DNA from: Wenyingzhuangia heitensis
Lineage (GTDB): Bacteria; Bacteroidota; Bacteroidia; Flavobacteriales; Flavobacteriaceae
Direction of reading: 5' to 3'
Length of the DNA stretch: 64,000 nucleotides
Assembly (NCBI RefSeq): GCF_011762155.1
Contig: NZ_JAASQL010000001.1
Coordinates: 1,364,001-1,428,000 of the forward strand
Shown here: piece after piece, positions 43,731 through 51,353 of the stretch
Layout: every line of letters starts with the position of its first letter
Position numbering within the stretch: position 1 is the stretch's first letter
Notes under the pieces: model-generated
Told to the model about the DNA's origin: nothing
Database searches by the model: none
What the model saw: the letters and a program-made list of their open reading frames with translations, nothing else
Program-made: the position numbers and the translations under genes

Positions 43731-45359
43731 TTATAGTTTTATAATTTGATTAGATTTTTCTGCCCAATATTGATAATCTGCAATTACAATAACTGTCCAT
43801 GTTTTTGATGGATTCATAATGTAATCAATAATGGCTCTTTTTTCGTCTTGATCTACAAATTGCAAAGGATCTTCTAGCAATAAAAGTTTAGGATTTCCTA
43901 CCAAGGCTCTGGCTAATATTATTTTTTGAATAATACTTCTTGGCATACGTCTACCTTCAGAGTCTACTTCGGTAACCATTCCTTTTTTAAGTTTAGAAAT
44001 GTAGTTAGATAAGCCTAAAGAATCAAGAATTTCGTTTAGGTTATTTAGGTCTACAGTTCTATTCATTAAAATGTTTTCTTCTATAGTTCCTTCAAACAAA
44101 CCTGTATTTGGAGTTATAAATCCAATGTGATTGTTGTATGAATTGTGAGAGTAGTAATTAGAGGGTCTGTTGTTAATTAACACTTCTCCTTTATCTATAC
44201 CGTGTATTCTAGCTAAAATATTTAATAAAGTAGATTTCCCTTTTCCGGTCTTTCCTTTTAGCCAAACTTTTTCGCCAGAGTTTATTTTAAAAGAAAAATT
44301 ATCAAATAAGAAAAGGTCTTCGTTAGGGTATTTAAAGTGTAAATTATTTACTTCAATAGACAATCCTTTTTCTGTGTTTAACTCACCTAGTTCCGTATCT
44401 CTATCAATTTCTAAATCGGTAACGTAACCAATTTTGTCTAGAGCTGTTAATACGTCATAAATGGTTTCTATAATTCTAATAACCTTTTCTACAGAGTTGA
44501 TAATTAAAATGATAATAATTTCTGAGGCTACAAACTGACCAATATTCATTTGTTGTTGAAATACCAAATAACCACCTAACACCAAGAGTCCTGCAGCTAC
44601 CCATACCTTAAAACCTATAAAAAGGATAAACTGTTTAATTAATACCTTAAAATGTTTTTCTCTACTTTCTAAGTATTGTGCATTTATGGTATCAGTCTTT
44701 TTTAAATGTAGGTTTCCTTGGTTGTGAACTTTAAAAGATTTTGTGTTACTAGCTATTTCTTCAAGCCAGTGAGCTAAACTATATTTGTATTTACTTTCTT
44801 TAATGCTTGTTTCAAGTCCTTTAGGTCCTGTTATTTTAAAAATTAAGTAAATAATTAAAATTAATGTAACTCCAAGTAATATAAAATAAGAGCTGTAAAA
44901 AGTTAAAAGAATTAAACCAAAAACAATTTGAAAAACAGCTAACGAAAAATCAATTAGTATTTTAGGCAATCCTTTTTGAATGGTTAGTACATCAAAAAAA
45001 CGATTGACCAATTCTGGAGCATGAACTTTGTCTAAGCTTATTTGCTTTATTTTTGGAATTCTATAGGCAAATTCAAAAGCAGATTTGGCGAAAATATCTT
45101 GCTGAATATCTTCTACAATTCTAAGTTGACTAATTTGTATAACTCCTGCGATGGCAATGCCTATTAATACAAACACAACCAAAACGACCCAAGATGTGGT
45201 TAATTCTCCTGTTTGTAAATAATTAATAATAGCTTGTATTCCTAAAGGAAGAGACAAGTTTACAATACCACTAATAATAGCGTAATAGTAAATAAGTCGA
45301 ATTTGTTTTTTATAAGGGTTGATTAATCTCCAAAATCTGACTAGAGGCGATAAGGTCAT
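43731..45359 (-). CDS. ABC transporter-like membrane protein with degenerate ATPase domain
   Basis: 542 residues, permease and ATPase fused as in type I secretion exporters; no peptidase domain. Transmembrane region about 20-300. In the ATPase part Walker A is intact (G369-S376, GKTGKGKS). Other motifs are lost: the Q-loop Gln is Pro417, the LSGGQ signature reads MPRSI (472-476), the Walker B/catalytic pair DE is swapped to ED (496-497), and the H-loop His is Asp528. Such a domain may bind ATP but probably hydrolyses it poorly. I recall similar sequences next to HlyD and TolC genes in other flavobacteria, so the change is probably old, not decay. Substrate unknown. Confidence 0.85.
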   Translation of the reverse strand: MTLSPLVRFWRLINPYKKQIRLIYYYAIISGIVNLSLPLGIQAIINYLQTGELTTSWVVLVVFVLIGIAIAGVIQISQLRIVEDIQQDIFAKSAFEFAYRIPKIKQISLDKVHAPELVNRFFDVLTIQKGLPKILIDFSLAVFQIVFGLILLTFYSSYFILLGVTLILIIYLIFKITGPKGLETSIKESKYKYSLAHWLEEIASNTKSFKVHNQGNLHLKKTDTINAQYLESREKHFKVLIKQFILFIGFKVWVAAGLLVLGGYLVFQQQMNIGQFVASEIIIILIINSVEKVIRIIETIYDVLTALDKIGYVTDLEIDRDTELGELNTEKGLSIEVNNLHFKYPNEDLFLFDNFSFKINSGEKVWLKGKTGKGKSTLLNILARIHGIDKGEVLINNRPSNYYSHNSYNNHIGFITPNTGLFEGTIEENILMNRTVDLNNLNEILDSLGLSNYISKLKKGMVTEVDSEGRRMPRSIIQKIILARALVGNPKLLLLEDPLQFVDQDEKRAIIDYIMNPSKTWTVIVIADYQYWAEKSNQIIKL

Positions 45360-45374
45360 AAAATTTGTTTTTCA

Positions 45375-45382
45375 CAAAAATA
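45375..45382 (-). promoter_or_regulatory. -7 promoter element for the exporter operon
   Basis: On minus, TATTTTTG matches TAnnTTTG and lies 15 bases before the ABC gene start at 45359. It would serve the whole ABC-HlyD-TolC-YdeI-TspO series. Confidence 0.5.
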
Positions 45383-45577
45383 ACAAACACTTTTTTTAGC
45401 AGGTATTAAAACCTGTTTATTTTGCTTGATATATTTGCTAATATGTTAATAATATTTAGTTGATAACCATAAGGGGTTTAATCCATTTTAGGCAGTAACT
45501 TTTATAATAAATATTGGGTGTAGTACTAAGATGCAATTAGCAATTAGCTAAAAGGAATATAGATTTTTATAAGCAAA

Positions 45578-45994
45578 TTATGCTTTTGGTGGAGGGGTGT
45601 CTAGCTGATAAAATCCGGTTGTTATTTGTGAAATAAGTTTTGGAAATTTTTGCTTGACTATTTTAAGGGAAAGTTCTGTTTTATACACAGGAATATGAGC
45701 AGAAATCATTTCAATTTCTTCATCTTCATTTTGTTTGTTGTCTTCGGTTTCGTTGTCATCATATTCTTCAATAGCATTTTCATAGCCCAAGACTTTTTCT
45801 AAAATAACTTCAACGATACTTTCTTGTTCGTTAATAGCTAAGTTTTCCGGCATACCAATAAGACTAGAGTCTGGCATATCTATACAGATATTCAGCAAAT
45901 GAAGTCCCATAATCCCGAATAGAATTTTGAGATAGATACTATTTCTTAAAGAATTTAACACGTCCCAAATATAGAAATTGAAAAAAGTATACAA
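45578..45994 (-). CDS. Small exported protein of unknown function (Bacteroidota-type)
   Basis: Up to 138 residues. A hydrophobic signal-like segment (LKILFGIMGLHLLNI) is followed by a D/P turn (IDMPDSSLI), a helical stretch QESIVEVILEKVLGYENAIEEYDDNE, a very acidic linker and a C-terminal segment ending DTPPPKA. I recognise the pattern as a conserved hypothetical protein of flavobacteria but know no function. The start is doubtful: a -7 match (TATATTTG on minus at 45966-45973) lies inside the first codons, so a GTG at 45961 or the ATG at 45910 may be used. It is separated from the SRPBCC gene by 42 bases. Confidence 0.6.
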   Translation of the reverse strand: MYTFFNFYIWDVLNSLRNSIYLKILFGIMGLHLLNICIDMPDSSLIGMPENLAINEQESIVEVILEKVLGYENAIEEYDDNETEDNKQNEDEEIEMISAHIPVYKTELSLKIVKQKFPKLISQITTGFYQLDTPPPKA

Positions 45995-46036
45995 AAGAAA
46001 ACAACTTACTAAATTGCAGGTGCTCTCTTATAACTG

Positions 46037-46507
46037 TTATACTTGTTTATTATTGTATTTATCATCTACAGCTTTAAACCTATATTTAAAAATGCTGTTT
46101 AACTGTTTTTTTATAAAAAGACGGTTGGCAATAGCTCCTAAAAAACCAAATGGAGGCTGATACGTAACAATGTCTTTCATGTAAACACCACCATCTCTTT
46201 CTTCTAATATATGTTGATGATGCCAAAGTTTGTAAGGACCAATACGTTGTTCATCTACAAAATATTTTAAAGGGACTACGTGTGTAATTTCGGTAACCCA
46301 AGTGGTAGGGATGCCTAGCAACGGTTTTACAATGTAGCTAATAATCATTCCTTCATACATTTTATCCTCTTTGTTGTCTGATGTAATATCAAACCCCATA
46401 TGCTTTGGAGTAATTTCTTTTAGGTTTTTTGGAGATGACATAAAATCCCACACTTCTTCTAAACTTGCATTTATAAATTGTTCTCTTTTTAATTGATAAA
46501 AGGCCAT
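46037..46507 (-). CDS. SRPBCC (START/polyketide cyclase-like) family protein
   Basis: 156 residues. The ligand-binding helix-grip fold is indicated by REQFINASLEEVWDFMSSPKNLKEITP, the glycine-free central strands and the C-terminal helix NRLFIKKQLNSIFKYRFKAV. Related proteins lie near photolyase genes in light-inducible gene sets of other bacteria. Ligand unknown (possibly a hydrophobic lipid or isoprenoid). It starts 6 bases after the 55-residue small protein gene and is the end of the SDR unit. Confidence 0.85.
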   Translation of the reverse strand: MAFYQLKREQFINASLEEVWDFMSSPKNLKEITPKHMGFDITSDNKEDKMYEGMIISYIVKPLLGIPTTWVTEITHVVPLKYFVDEQRIGPYKLWHHQHILEERDGGVYMKDIVTYQPPFGFLGAIANRLFIKKQLNSIFKYRFKAVDDKYNNKQV

Positions 46508-46513
46508 AGTTTT

Positions 46514-46681
46514 TTAATTTTTTAATTGTTCTATTTCTTGTGCAACTTGTTCCGCTTCTGCAATTTTAGCATCACTTTTACTTCTGTTAGTTGTTGATAG
46601 TTGATGAGCCTCTTTTAACAATAATTTGTATTTAGATTCTAATTTATCTAAAGGATTTTTTTTCTTGAAATATGATAACAT
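46514..46681 (-). CDS. Lacal_2735-type small protein
   Basis: A 55-residue protein. It begins MLSYFKKKNPLDKLE and carries KLLLKEAHQLSTTNRSKSD and an E/A/Q-rich C-terminal helix ending EQLKN. Highly charged, predicted as one or two amphipathic helices, with no membrane segment. The layout matches the small family known as Lacal_2735 in flavobacteria; no function is known. It lies 5 bases after the 59-residue small gene and 6 bases before the SRPBCC gene. Confidence 0.8.
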   Translation of the reverse strand: MLSYFKKKNPLDKLESKYKLLLKEAHQLSTTNRSKSDAKIAEAEQVAQEIEQLKN

Positions 46682-46686
46682 AATAA

Positions 46687-46866
46687 TTAGCTGATGAGTG
46701 TGAATTTACGAATGTATTGTATTTTGGTGGCTAGTTTTTCTGCTTCTTTAATTCTATCATAAGCAGTGTTTTTATTAATTTTTAGAAACTGAATAGATTC
46801 TTTAATTAATTTTTGATGTTTTGTTTGTAATACTTTAATTGAATAGTTTTTTAAAATAGTAATCAT
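46687..46866 (-). CDS. Small protein, apparent paralogue of the Lacal_2735-type neighbour
   Basis: A 59-residue protein from ATG 46866. Its central part (KVLQTKHQKLIKESI, then N..TAYDRIKEAEKLATKI) lines up with the neighbour's DKLESKYKLLLKEA and SDAKIAEAEQVAQEI: the L..K...L.KE core, an Asn/Thr turn and the D-x(K/R)I-x-EAE-x-x-A-x-x-I helix are shared. The two are therefore tandem paralogues or halves of one ancestral repeat. It starts 7 bases after the SDR stop codon. Function unknown. Confidence 0.72.
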   Translation of the reverse strand: MITILKNYSIKVLQTKHQKLIKESIQFLKINKNTAYDRIKEAEKLATKIQYIRKFTLIS

Positions 46867-46873
46867 AAATGTG

Positions 46874-47569
46874 TTAAATTTTTAAGGTTGACATTCCTCC
46901 GTCAACTCCTATAATTTGCCCTGTAATCCAATTTGCTTTTTCTGAGGTAAGAAATGCTACCATGTGAGCAATATCTATAGCTTGTCCAACTTTTTTTAAA
47001 GGATGCCTTTGTGCGTTGGCTTCTAATTTAGCATCGCTACTTAATAGTTTACTTGCTAAAGCAGTTTGTGTAATTGATGGAGCAATACAGTTAACACGTA
47101 TGGTTGGAGATAGTTCTGCAGCCAAACTTTTAGTAAGACCTTCTATAGCTCCTTTAGAAGCCGCTACCTGCGTATGAAAATTAAAACCATGTTGTACAGC
47201 CACGGTAGAAAATAAAACAATACTTGGGTTTGTACCCTTTTTAAGAACCTTTAAACATGTCTGGATTGTTTTGATCGCTCCAATAACTTGTAAATTATAG
47301 TCGTCTAAAAAATCTTGAGGTTTGATTCTTGCAAATGGAAGTAAATTAATGCTCCCGGGGCAATATACAACTCCGTCTAAACTTTCTGGAAGAAAGTGCA
47401 AATCTAAGGTATTGTCTAAAATATTAAGTTGATAGAAATCAACACCTGTAATATTTGTAGGATTAGTGGTGTTATAAGTCCCAATAACATTATGTCCTTC
47501 TTTTGCTAAAAGACTGGCTGTAGCTTTTCCTATTCCCGATGATGCTCCAATAATTAAATATGTTCCCAT
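46874..47569 (-). CDS. SDR-family protein lacking the catalytic tyrosine
   Basis: 231 residues of short-chain dehydrogenase type. The cofactor loop is GASSGIG (8-14), the catalytic serine matches S121 (LFSTVAV) and the lysine K139 in VAASKGAIEG. The YxxxK tyrosine position is Val135, so ordinary SDR oxidoreduction is not expected. C-terminal SDR features (VNCIAPSITQTAL, ITGQIIGVDGGMS) are intact. I recall photolyase-linked SDR proteins with the same Tyr loss in other bacteria. It heads the unit SDR, two tiny proteins, SRPBCC. Confidence 0.87.
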   Translation of the reverse strand: MGTYLIIGASSGIGKATASLLAKEGHNVIGTYNTTNPTNITGVDFYQLNILDNTLDLHFLPESLDGVVYCPGSINLLPFARIKPQDFLDDYNLQVIGAIKTIQTCLKVLKKGTNPSIVLFSTVAVQHGFNFHTQVAASKGAIEGLTKSLAAELSPTIRVNCIAPSITQTALASKLLSSDAKLEANAQRHPLKKVGQAIDIAHMVAFLTSEKANWITGQIIGVDGGMSTLKI

Positions 47570-47775
47570 AAGTTACCTTTTTGATGTTTTATTTAGTGTA
47601 CTATTTTTTTTGTAAACTGCTTTTAAAATTAGAGAGTCTTGTTTCAGTTCTCATTATTAAATAACTTTTTGTTTTGGTATGTGTAATTAAAATTGAATCG
47701 CTTCAAGTGGAATTTAACCTTCCAAAACCATTTGTATAATTTTATCTGTTTTAACAATTGTAAGGTTATTTTTTA

Positions 47776-49260
47776 TTAACCAGCAATATTTAATTTTGTG
47801 TTGTTTGTAGTATGTTTTTTTAATATTCTATCATTTTCTTGCATTACCATTGGATCATTTTTCATTTCCCAAAGTATTTTATTAGCTCTTTTTCTGTTCG
47901 CATTTAAATCTATAATTGGTAGTGGATAGTCTATTCCTAATTTAAAATTAAAGAGACCTTGTTGCAAAGGAGTCATTAAATATGGTTCGTGTATATGTTT
48001 TGTTTGTAGATGAGCCAATTCTGGAACCCATTTCTTTATAAAATCAGCATTGTCATCAAGTTCATACCCATTTTTAATAGGATTGTAAATTCTAAGAGTA
48101 TTAACACCTGTTTCTCCAGCTTGCATTTGTACTTGTGCAAAATGAATTCCGGGTTCAAAATCGATAAACATTTTAGATAAATAAATAGCACAATCTTGCC
48201 AAGGTTGCCATAACAAATGTGTAAAAAAGGAAACAATCATAGCCCGCATTTTAAAGTTTAGGTATCCCGTTTCATTTAAGCATCTCATGCTAGCATCTAT
48301 CATGGGAATTCCTGTTTGTCCTGTTTCCCAAGCTTCTTGATATTTTTTTGATAAATTTTTCTTTAACATTTGGTAGCCTTTATTTATGCTAGAATTTTCC
48401 ATAGTATGTTCCATTTCAAATTTTTGAATAAAATGAGCTTGCCATTTTAACCTAGCAGTAAAAGCATCTAAATCTTTTTTGTTTTTACTAAGTGGTCTAA
48501 CCGCTTTGGCTGTTTGCCATACTTGTCTAGTAGATAAGTTTCCCCAAGCTAAATAAGGCGATAATCTGCTACAGGTTTCTTTAGCTATTTCGGATTTAGA
48601 AATTCCTTTAGTATAATTTAAATATCTGTCTTTAAAAAAAGTGTTTTGATATCTTAAAGCTTCTGTAATTCCTCCTTTTTGAATAGGGCTTTGTTCTGGT
48701 GTTTTTAAATTAACTACAGAAAATTGTTTTTCTAACTCTTCTATTTCGTGAAGTGTTAGTAATTGTTTTTTAGGATGAAAAGAATATTGAGAACTGTCCA
48801 TATAATTTTTCCATTGAGAAACCCAACCTTTGCGGTTATTAATTCCTCTTAAAACTCCATTCCAAATGTTTTCTGTCCAAGTAATTAAATTGTTATGGCA
48901 GTATCTTTTTATTTTTAAATCTCTATGATAGGTACACAACAAGCCTGTTTCTTGATGAGAAAATAAATCGCGAATATTATAATGTTGTTGTAGCTGATTT
49001 ATAGTCGCAGCAACTTCAGAGGTTACAGCTAGTATTTTAGAATTATAAGGCAATAATAACTGATTTAAATCTGCAATAGATTCCTTGATAAAATCCCAAT
49101 GTCTTTTATCATAATGTGGATCTTTTATCAAAAAATCTTCAAAAACAAACAAGAGTAACACTCTTTTTCCTGTGTTGATTGCATTGTGTATAGCTTCGTT
49201 ATCCTGCAGTCTTAAATCTCTTTTTAACCATACCACAGCTAAGGGTTCTTTATTGTACAT
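47776..49260 (-). CDS. Cryptochrome/photolyase family protein
   Basis: 494 residues. The N-terminal alpha/beta antenna domain (about 8-140, VVWLKRDLRLQDNEA) is followed by the FAD-binding helical domain (about 200-480), with SRLSPYLAWGNLSTRQVW, GIPMIDASMRCLNETGYLNFKMRAM and FEPGIHFAQVQMQAGETGVNTLRIYNP. These are the flavin-pocket segments of DNA photolyases; repair of UV-made pyrimidine dimers is the likely role, although cryptochrome-like signalling is possible. The QMQAGETGVN sequence is typical of a bacterial subgroup, not DASH. It is the last gene of the TetR-led operon, 12 bases after the epimerase/DUF2867 gene. The next gene downstream is 206 bases away. Confidence 0.9.
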   Translation of the reverse strand: MYNKEPLAVVWLKRDLRLQDNEAIHNAINTGKRVLLLFVFEDFLIKDPHYDKRHWDFIKESIADLNQLLLPYNSKILAVTSEVAATINQLQQHYNIRDLFSHQETGLLCTYHRDLKIKRYCHNNLITWTENIWNGVLRGINNRKGWVSQWKNYMDSSQYSFHPKKQLLTLHEIEELEKQFSVVNLKTPEQSPIQKGGITEALRYQNTFFKDRYLNYTKGISKSEIAKETCSRLSPYLAWGNLSTRQVWQTAKAVRPLSKNKKDLDAFTARLKWQAHFIQKFEMEHTMENSSINKGYQMLKKNLSKKYQEAWETGQTGIPMIDASMRCLNETGYLNFKMRAMIVSFFTHLLWQPWQDCAIYLSKMFIDFEPGIHFAQVQMQAGETGVNTLRIYNPIKNGYELDDNADFIKKWVPELAHLQTKHIHEPYLMTPLQQGLFNFKLGIDYPLPIIDLNANRKRANKILWEMKNDPMVMQENDRILKKHTTNNTKLNIAG

Positions 49261-49272
49261 ATTGATATAGTT

Positions 49273-50694
49273 TTAAGGTTGAATAATATTTTTTAGCATT
49301 CCGTTAAAAATAAAACCGTGAAAAGGCCAAACGGCATACCAATACAATCTACCGTATACACCTTTGGGTCTAAATATGGCTTTTTGATAAAGTTGATTGT
49401 TTGCTATTTTAAACTCTAACCAAGCTTCTCCAGGTAGTTTCATTTCGGCATAGAGGAGTAGTTTTTTTTCTTCCTTATCAGCATAAATTACTCTCCAAAA
49501 ATCAATCACATCACCGGTTTGTATTTTGTGTTGATGGGTTCTTCCTCTTCTCAATCCTACACCTCCAAATAATAAATCAATGTAACCTCTAAGTTTCCAT
49601 AAAAAATTACCATAGTACCAACCGGTATCTCCACCAATAGCCCAAATTTTGTCAAGGGTTGGTTGTTCATTAATAATAGTTGCAGAGCGTACATCTTTAA
49701 AACATCCGTATTTTGGAGGATTGATATGTTTTCCAAAAGAGTCGTTTAGGTTCGTAGAATTTATGGCATCTTTCCAACTAGATACTACAGAGTTTTGTTC
49801 TATTTTTTTAAAAGCATTTTCTACTGCTTTTTTATAATGGATAGGTTTTATGTCTAATAATTTATTAATGTTTGATGGTTTTCCTATAATCTCCACTTTC
49901 ATACTATCTACCAAACTAATGGCTAAAGAATAGCTTGTTGTGGTTACAAAATACAACCAGTATGATGACAGTTTTGGTGTCATAACAGGAATAGTTAAAA
50001 TGTATCTTTTAAAACCTCTTACATTGGCAAATTGCAATAGCATTTGCTCATAAGTAAGTGTTTCGGGCCCCATAATGTCATAAGAATTGTTAAATAATTT
50101 TGTTTTTAAAATAGCTTTAGATAAATATGAAATCACATCAGATACGGCAATGGGTTGTGTTTTTGTGTTTAGCCATTTTGGTGTAATCATGGCAGGTAGT
50201 TTTTCTACCAAATCTCTAATAATTTCAAAAGAAGCACTACCGCTACCTACAATAATACCTGCTCTAAACGTAGTTAGATTATAGTTTCCTTGCGATAATA
50301 TTTGCTCTACTTTTTTTCTAGATCTTAAATGTTTAGAAAGCTTGTTGTCATTTACAATTCCGCTTAAATAAATTACTTGTTTACTATTTGTAGTTTCTAT
50401 GTGGTTTTTAAAGTTAATAGCGCAGTTAGACTCTAAAGTTTCAAAACTAGTAGAGGTACTAGACATGGAGTGTATCAAATAATAGGCAACATCAATGTGT
50501 TTGGGAATATTGTGTAATGTGTCTGGTTTTAAAAAATCTACCTCTATAAATTCAATATGGTCATGTCCTTTGTAGTCTTCTGGAATTCTATTTAAATCTC
50601 TTACACAGCAAACTAGCTCGTAATTGTTTTGCAACAAAAGGGGAATTAATCGTAAACCGATGTAACCTGTAGTTCCTGTAATTAAGATTTTCAT
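49273..50694 (-). CDS. NAD(P)-binding epimerase-like protein with DUF2867 C-terminal domain
   Basis: 473 residues. The N-terminal Rossmann domain opens with ILITGTTGYIGLRLIPLLL and carries an atypical SDR profile (YYLIHSM near the active-site region, IYLSGIV). The C-terminal third (about 320-473) is DUF2867: WAIGGDTGWYYGNFLWKLRG, HKIQTGDVIDFWRV, and WYAVWPFHGFIF. Fusions of this kind occur beside photolyase genes in other bacteria. Substrate unknown. Fourth gene of the TetR operon; 32 bases after the flavin reductase gene. Confidence 0.87.
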   Translation of the reverse strand: MKILITGTTGYIGLRLIPLLLQNNYELVCCVRDLNRIPEDYKGHDHIEFIEVDFLKPDTLHNIPKHIDVAYYLIHSMSSTSTSFETLESNCAINFKNHIETTNSKQVIYLSGIVNDNKLSKHLRSRKKVEQILSQGNYNLTTFRAGIIVGSGSASFEIIRDLVEKLPAMITPKWLNTKTQPIAVSDVISYLSKAILKTKLFNNSYDIMGPETLTYEQMLLQFANVRGFKRYILTIPVMTPKLSSYWLYFVTTTSYSLAISLVDSMKVEIIGKPSNINKLLDIKPIHYKKAVENAFKKIEQNSVVSSWKDAINSTNLNDSFGKHINPPKYGCFKDVRSATIINEQPTLDKIWAIGGDTGWYYGNFLWKLRGYIDLLFGGVGLRRGRTHQHKIQTGDVIDFWRVIYADKEEKKLLLYAEMKLPGEAWLEFKIANNQLYQKAIFRPKGVYGRLYWYAVWPFHGFIFNGMLKNIIQP

Positions 50695-50726
50695 TTTTTT
50701 ATATTTAAGAATAGAATTATATAATT

Positions 50727-51353
50727 TTATACTTGCTGTTTTTTGGGTCTTTGGTAGGGCAAACGCTCTATCAATTCTGTTTTTACATAACCATCCAAAC
50801 CATTTATAGCGACTACGTTTCCTTTTGCTAGGTCTACAAAACCATCGGTGTGAATGAGTGAGTCTTGTACATATAGTTTCTGAATTTCTCCCAACATTAA
50901 AATGGTTCCGTTTTCTTGTATGTTGTATTCACCTACGTATTTCATCAACAACTGCACAGGAGCATTTTTTACAAAAGGAATGTAACTATCTGTTTTGTAC
51001 TCTTCTTCTAAATTAGTTTGCTCAAACTCATTTACATCAAAAGGATATTTGGCACTTGTGTGGTGCGAATCTTTAATGATAGATTGATGAATGTGGTTGA
51101 TAGAATAAAACTCATTCTCTTTAATATTATCATATGTGTTTCTTGCCACGGTAGTAGGTCTAAAAACCATTCCTAACAACGGTGGCTCAGATCCAAAATG
51201 AACAATAGAACTAAACACCGAAACATTTACAAGACCACTGTTAGAAATAGACCCCACCAAATTGGCAGATTTTAATCCGGTAACACTGTTTATTAAATTA
51301 ATTTTATAAAGGTGTTCTAGTTTTGCTATTTCTTGTTTTGTAAAAGTTTTCAT
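50727..51353 (-). CDS. Flavin reductase family (FMN-binding split barrel) protein
   Basis: 208 residues. The split-barrel domain is shown by NLVGSISNSGLVNVSVFSSIVHFGSEPPLLGMVFRP and RNTYDNIKENEFYSINHI, which match the FMN-binding flavin-reductase-like family. It could supply reduced flavin to the photolyase or another enzyme of the operon, but that is inference. It overlaps the ABC1 kinase gene by one base. Confidence 0.87.
   Translation of the reverse strand: MKTFTKQEIAKLEHLYKINLINSVTGLKSANLVGSISNSGLVNVSVFSSIVHFGSEPPLLGMVFRPTTVARNTYDNIKENEFYSINHIHQSIIKDSHHTSAKYPFDVNEFEQTNLEEEYKTDSYIPFVKNAPVQLLMKYVGEYNIQENGTILMLGEIQKLYVQDSLIHTDGFVDLAKGNVVAINGLDGYVKTELIERLPYQRPKKQQV

Noticed and set aside
45430-45437. 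Plus-strand TATATTTG between the ABC gene and the small exported protein gene
   Set aside because: No gene follows on plus for this promoter to serve; both neighbours are on minus, so it is probably a chance match in A/T-rich DNA.
47714-47767. TAACCTT/AAGGTTA pair between photolyase and SDR genes as a terminator
   Set aside because: The loop would exceed 40 bases and the stem is only 7 bp; not a credible terminator.
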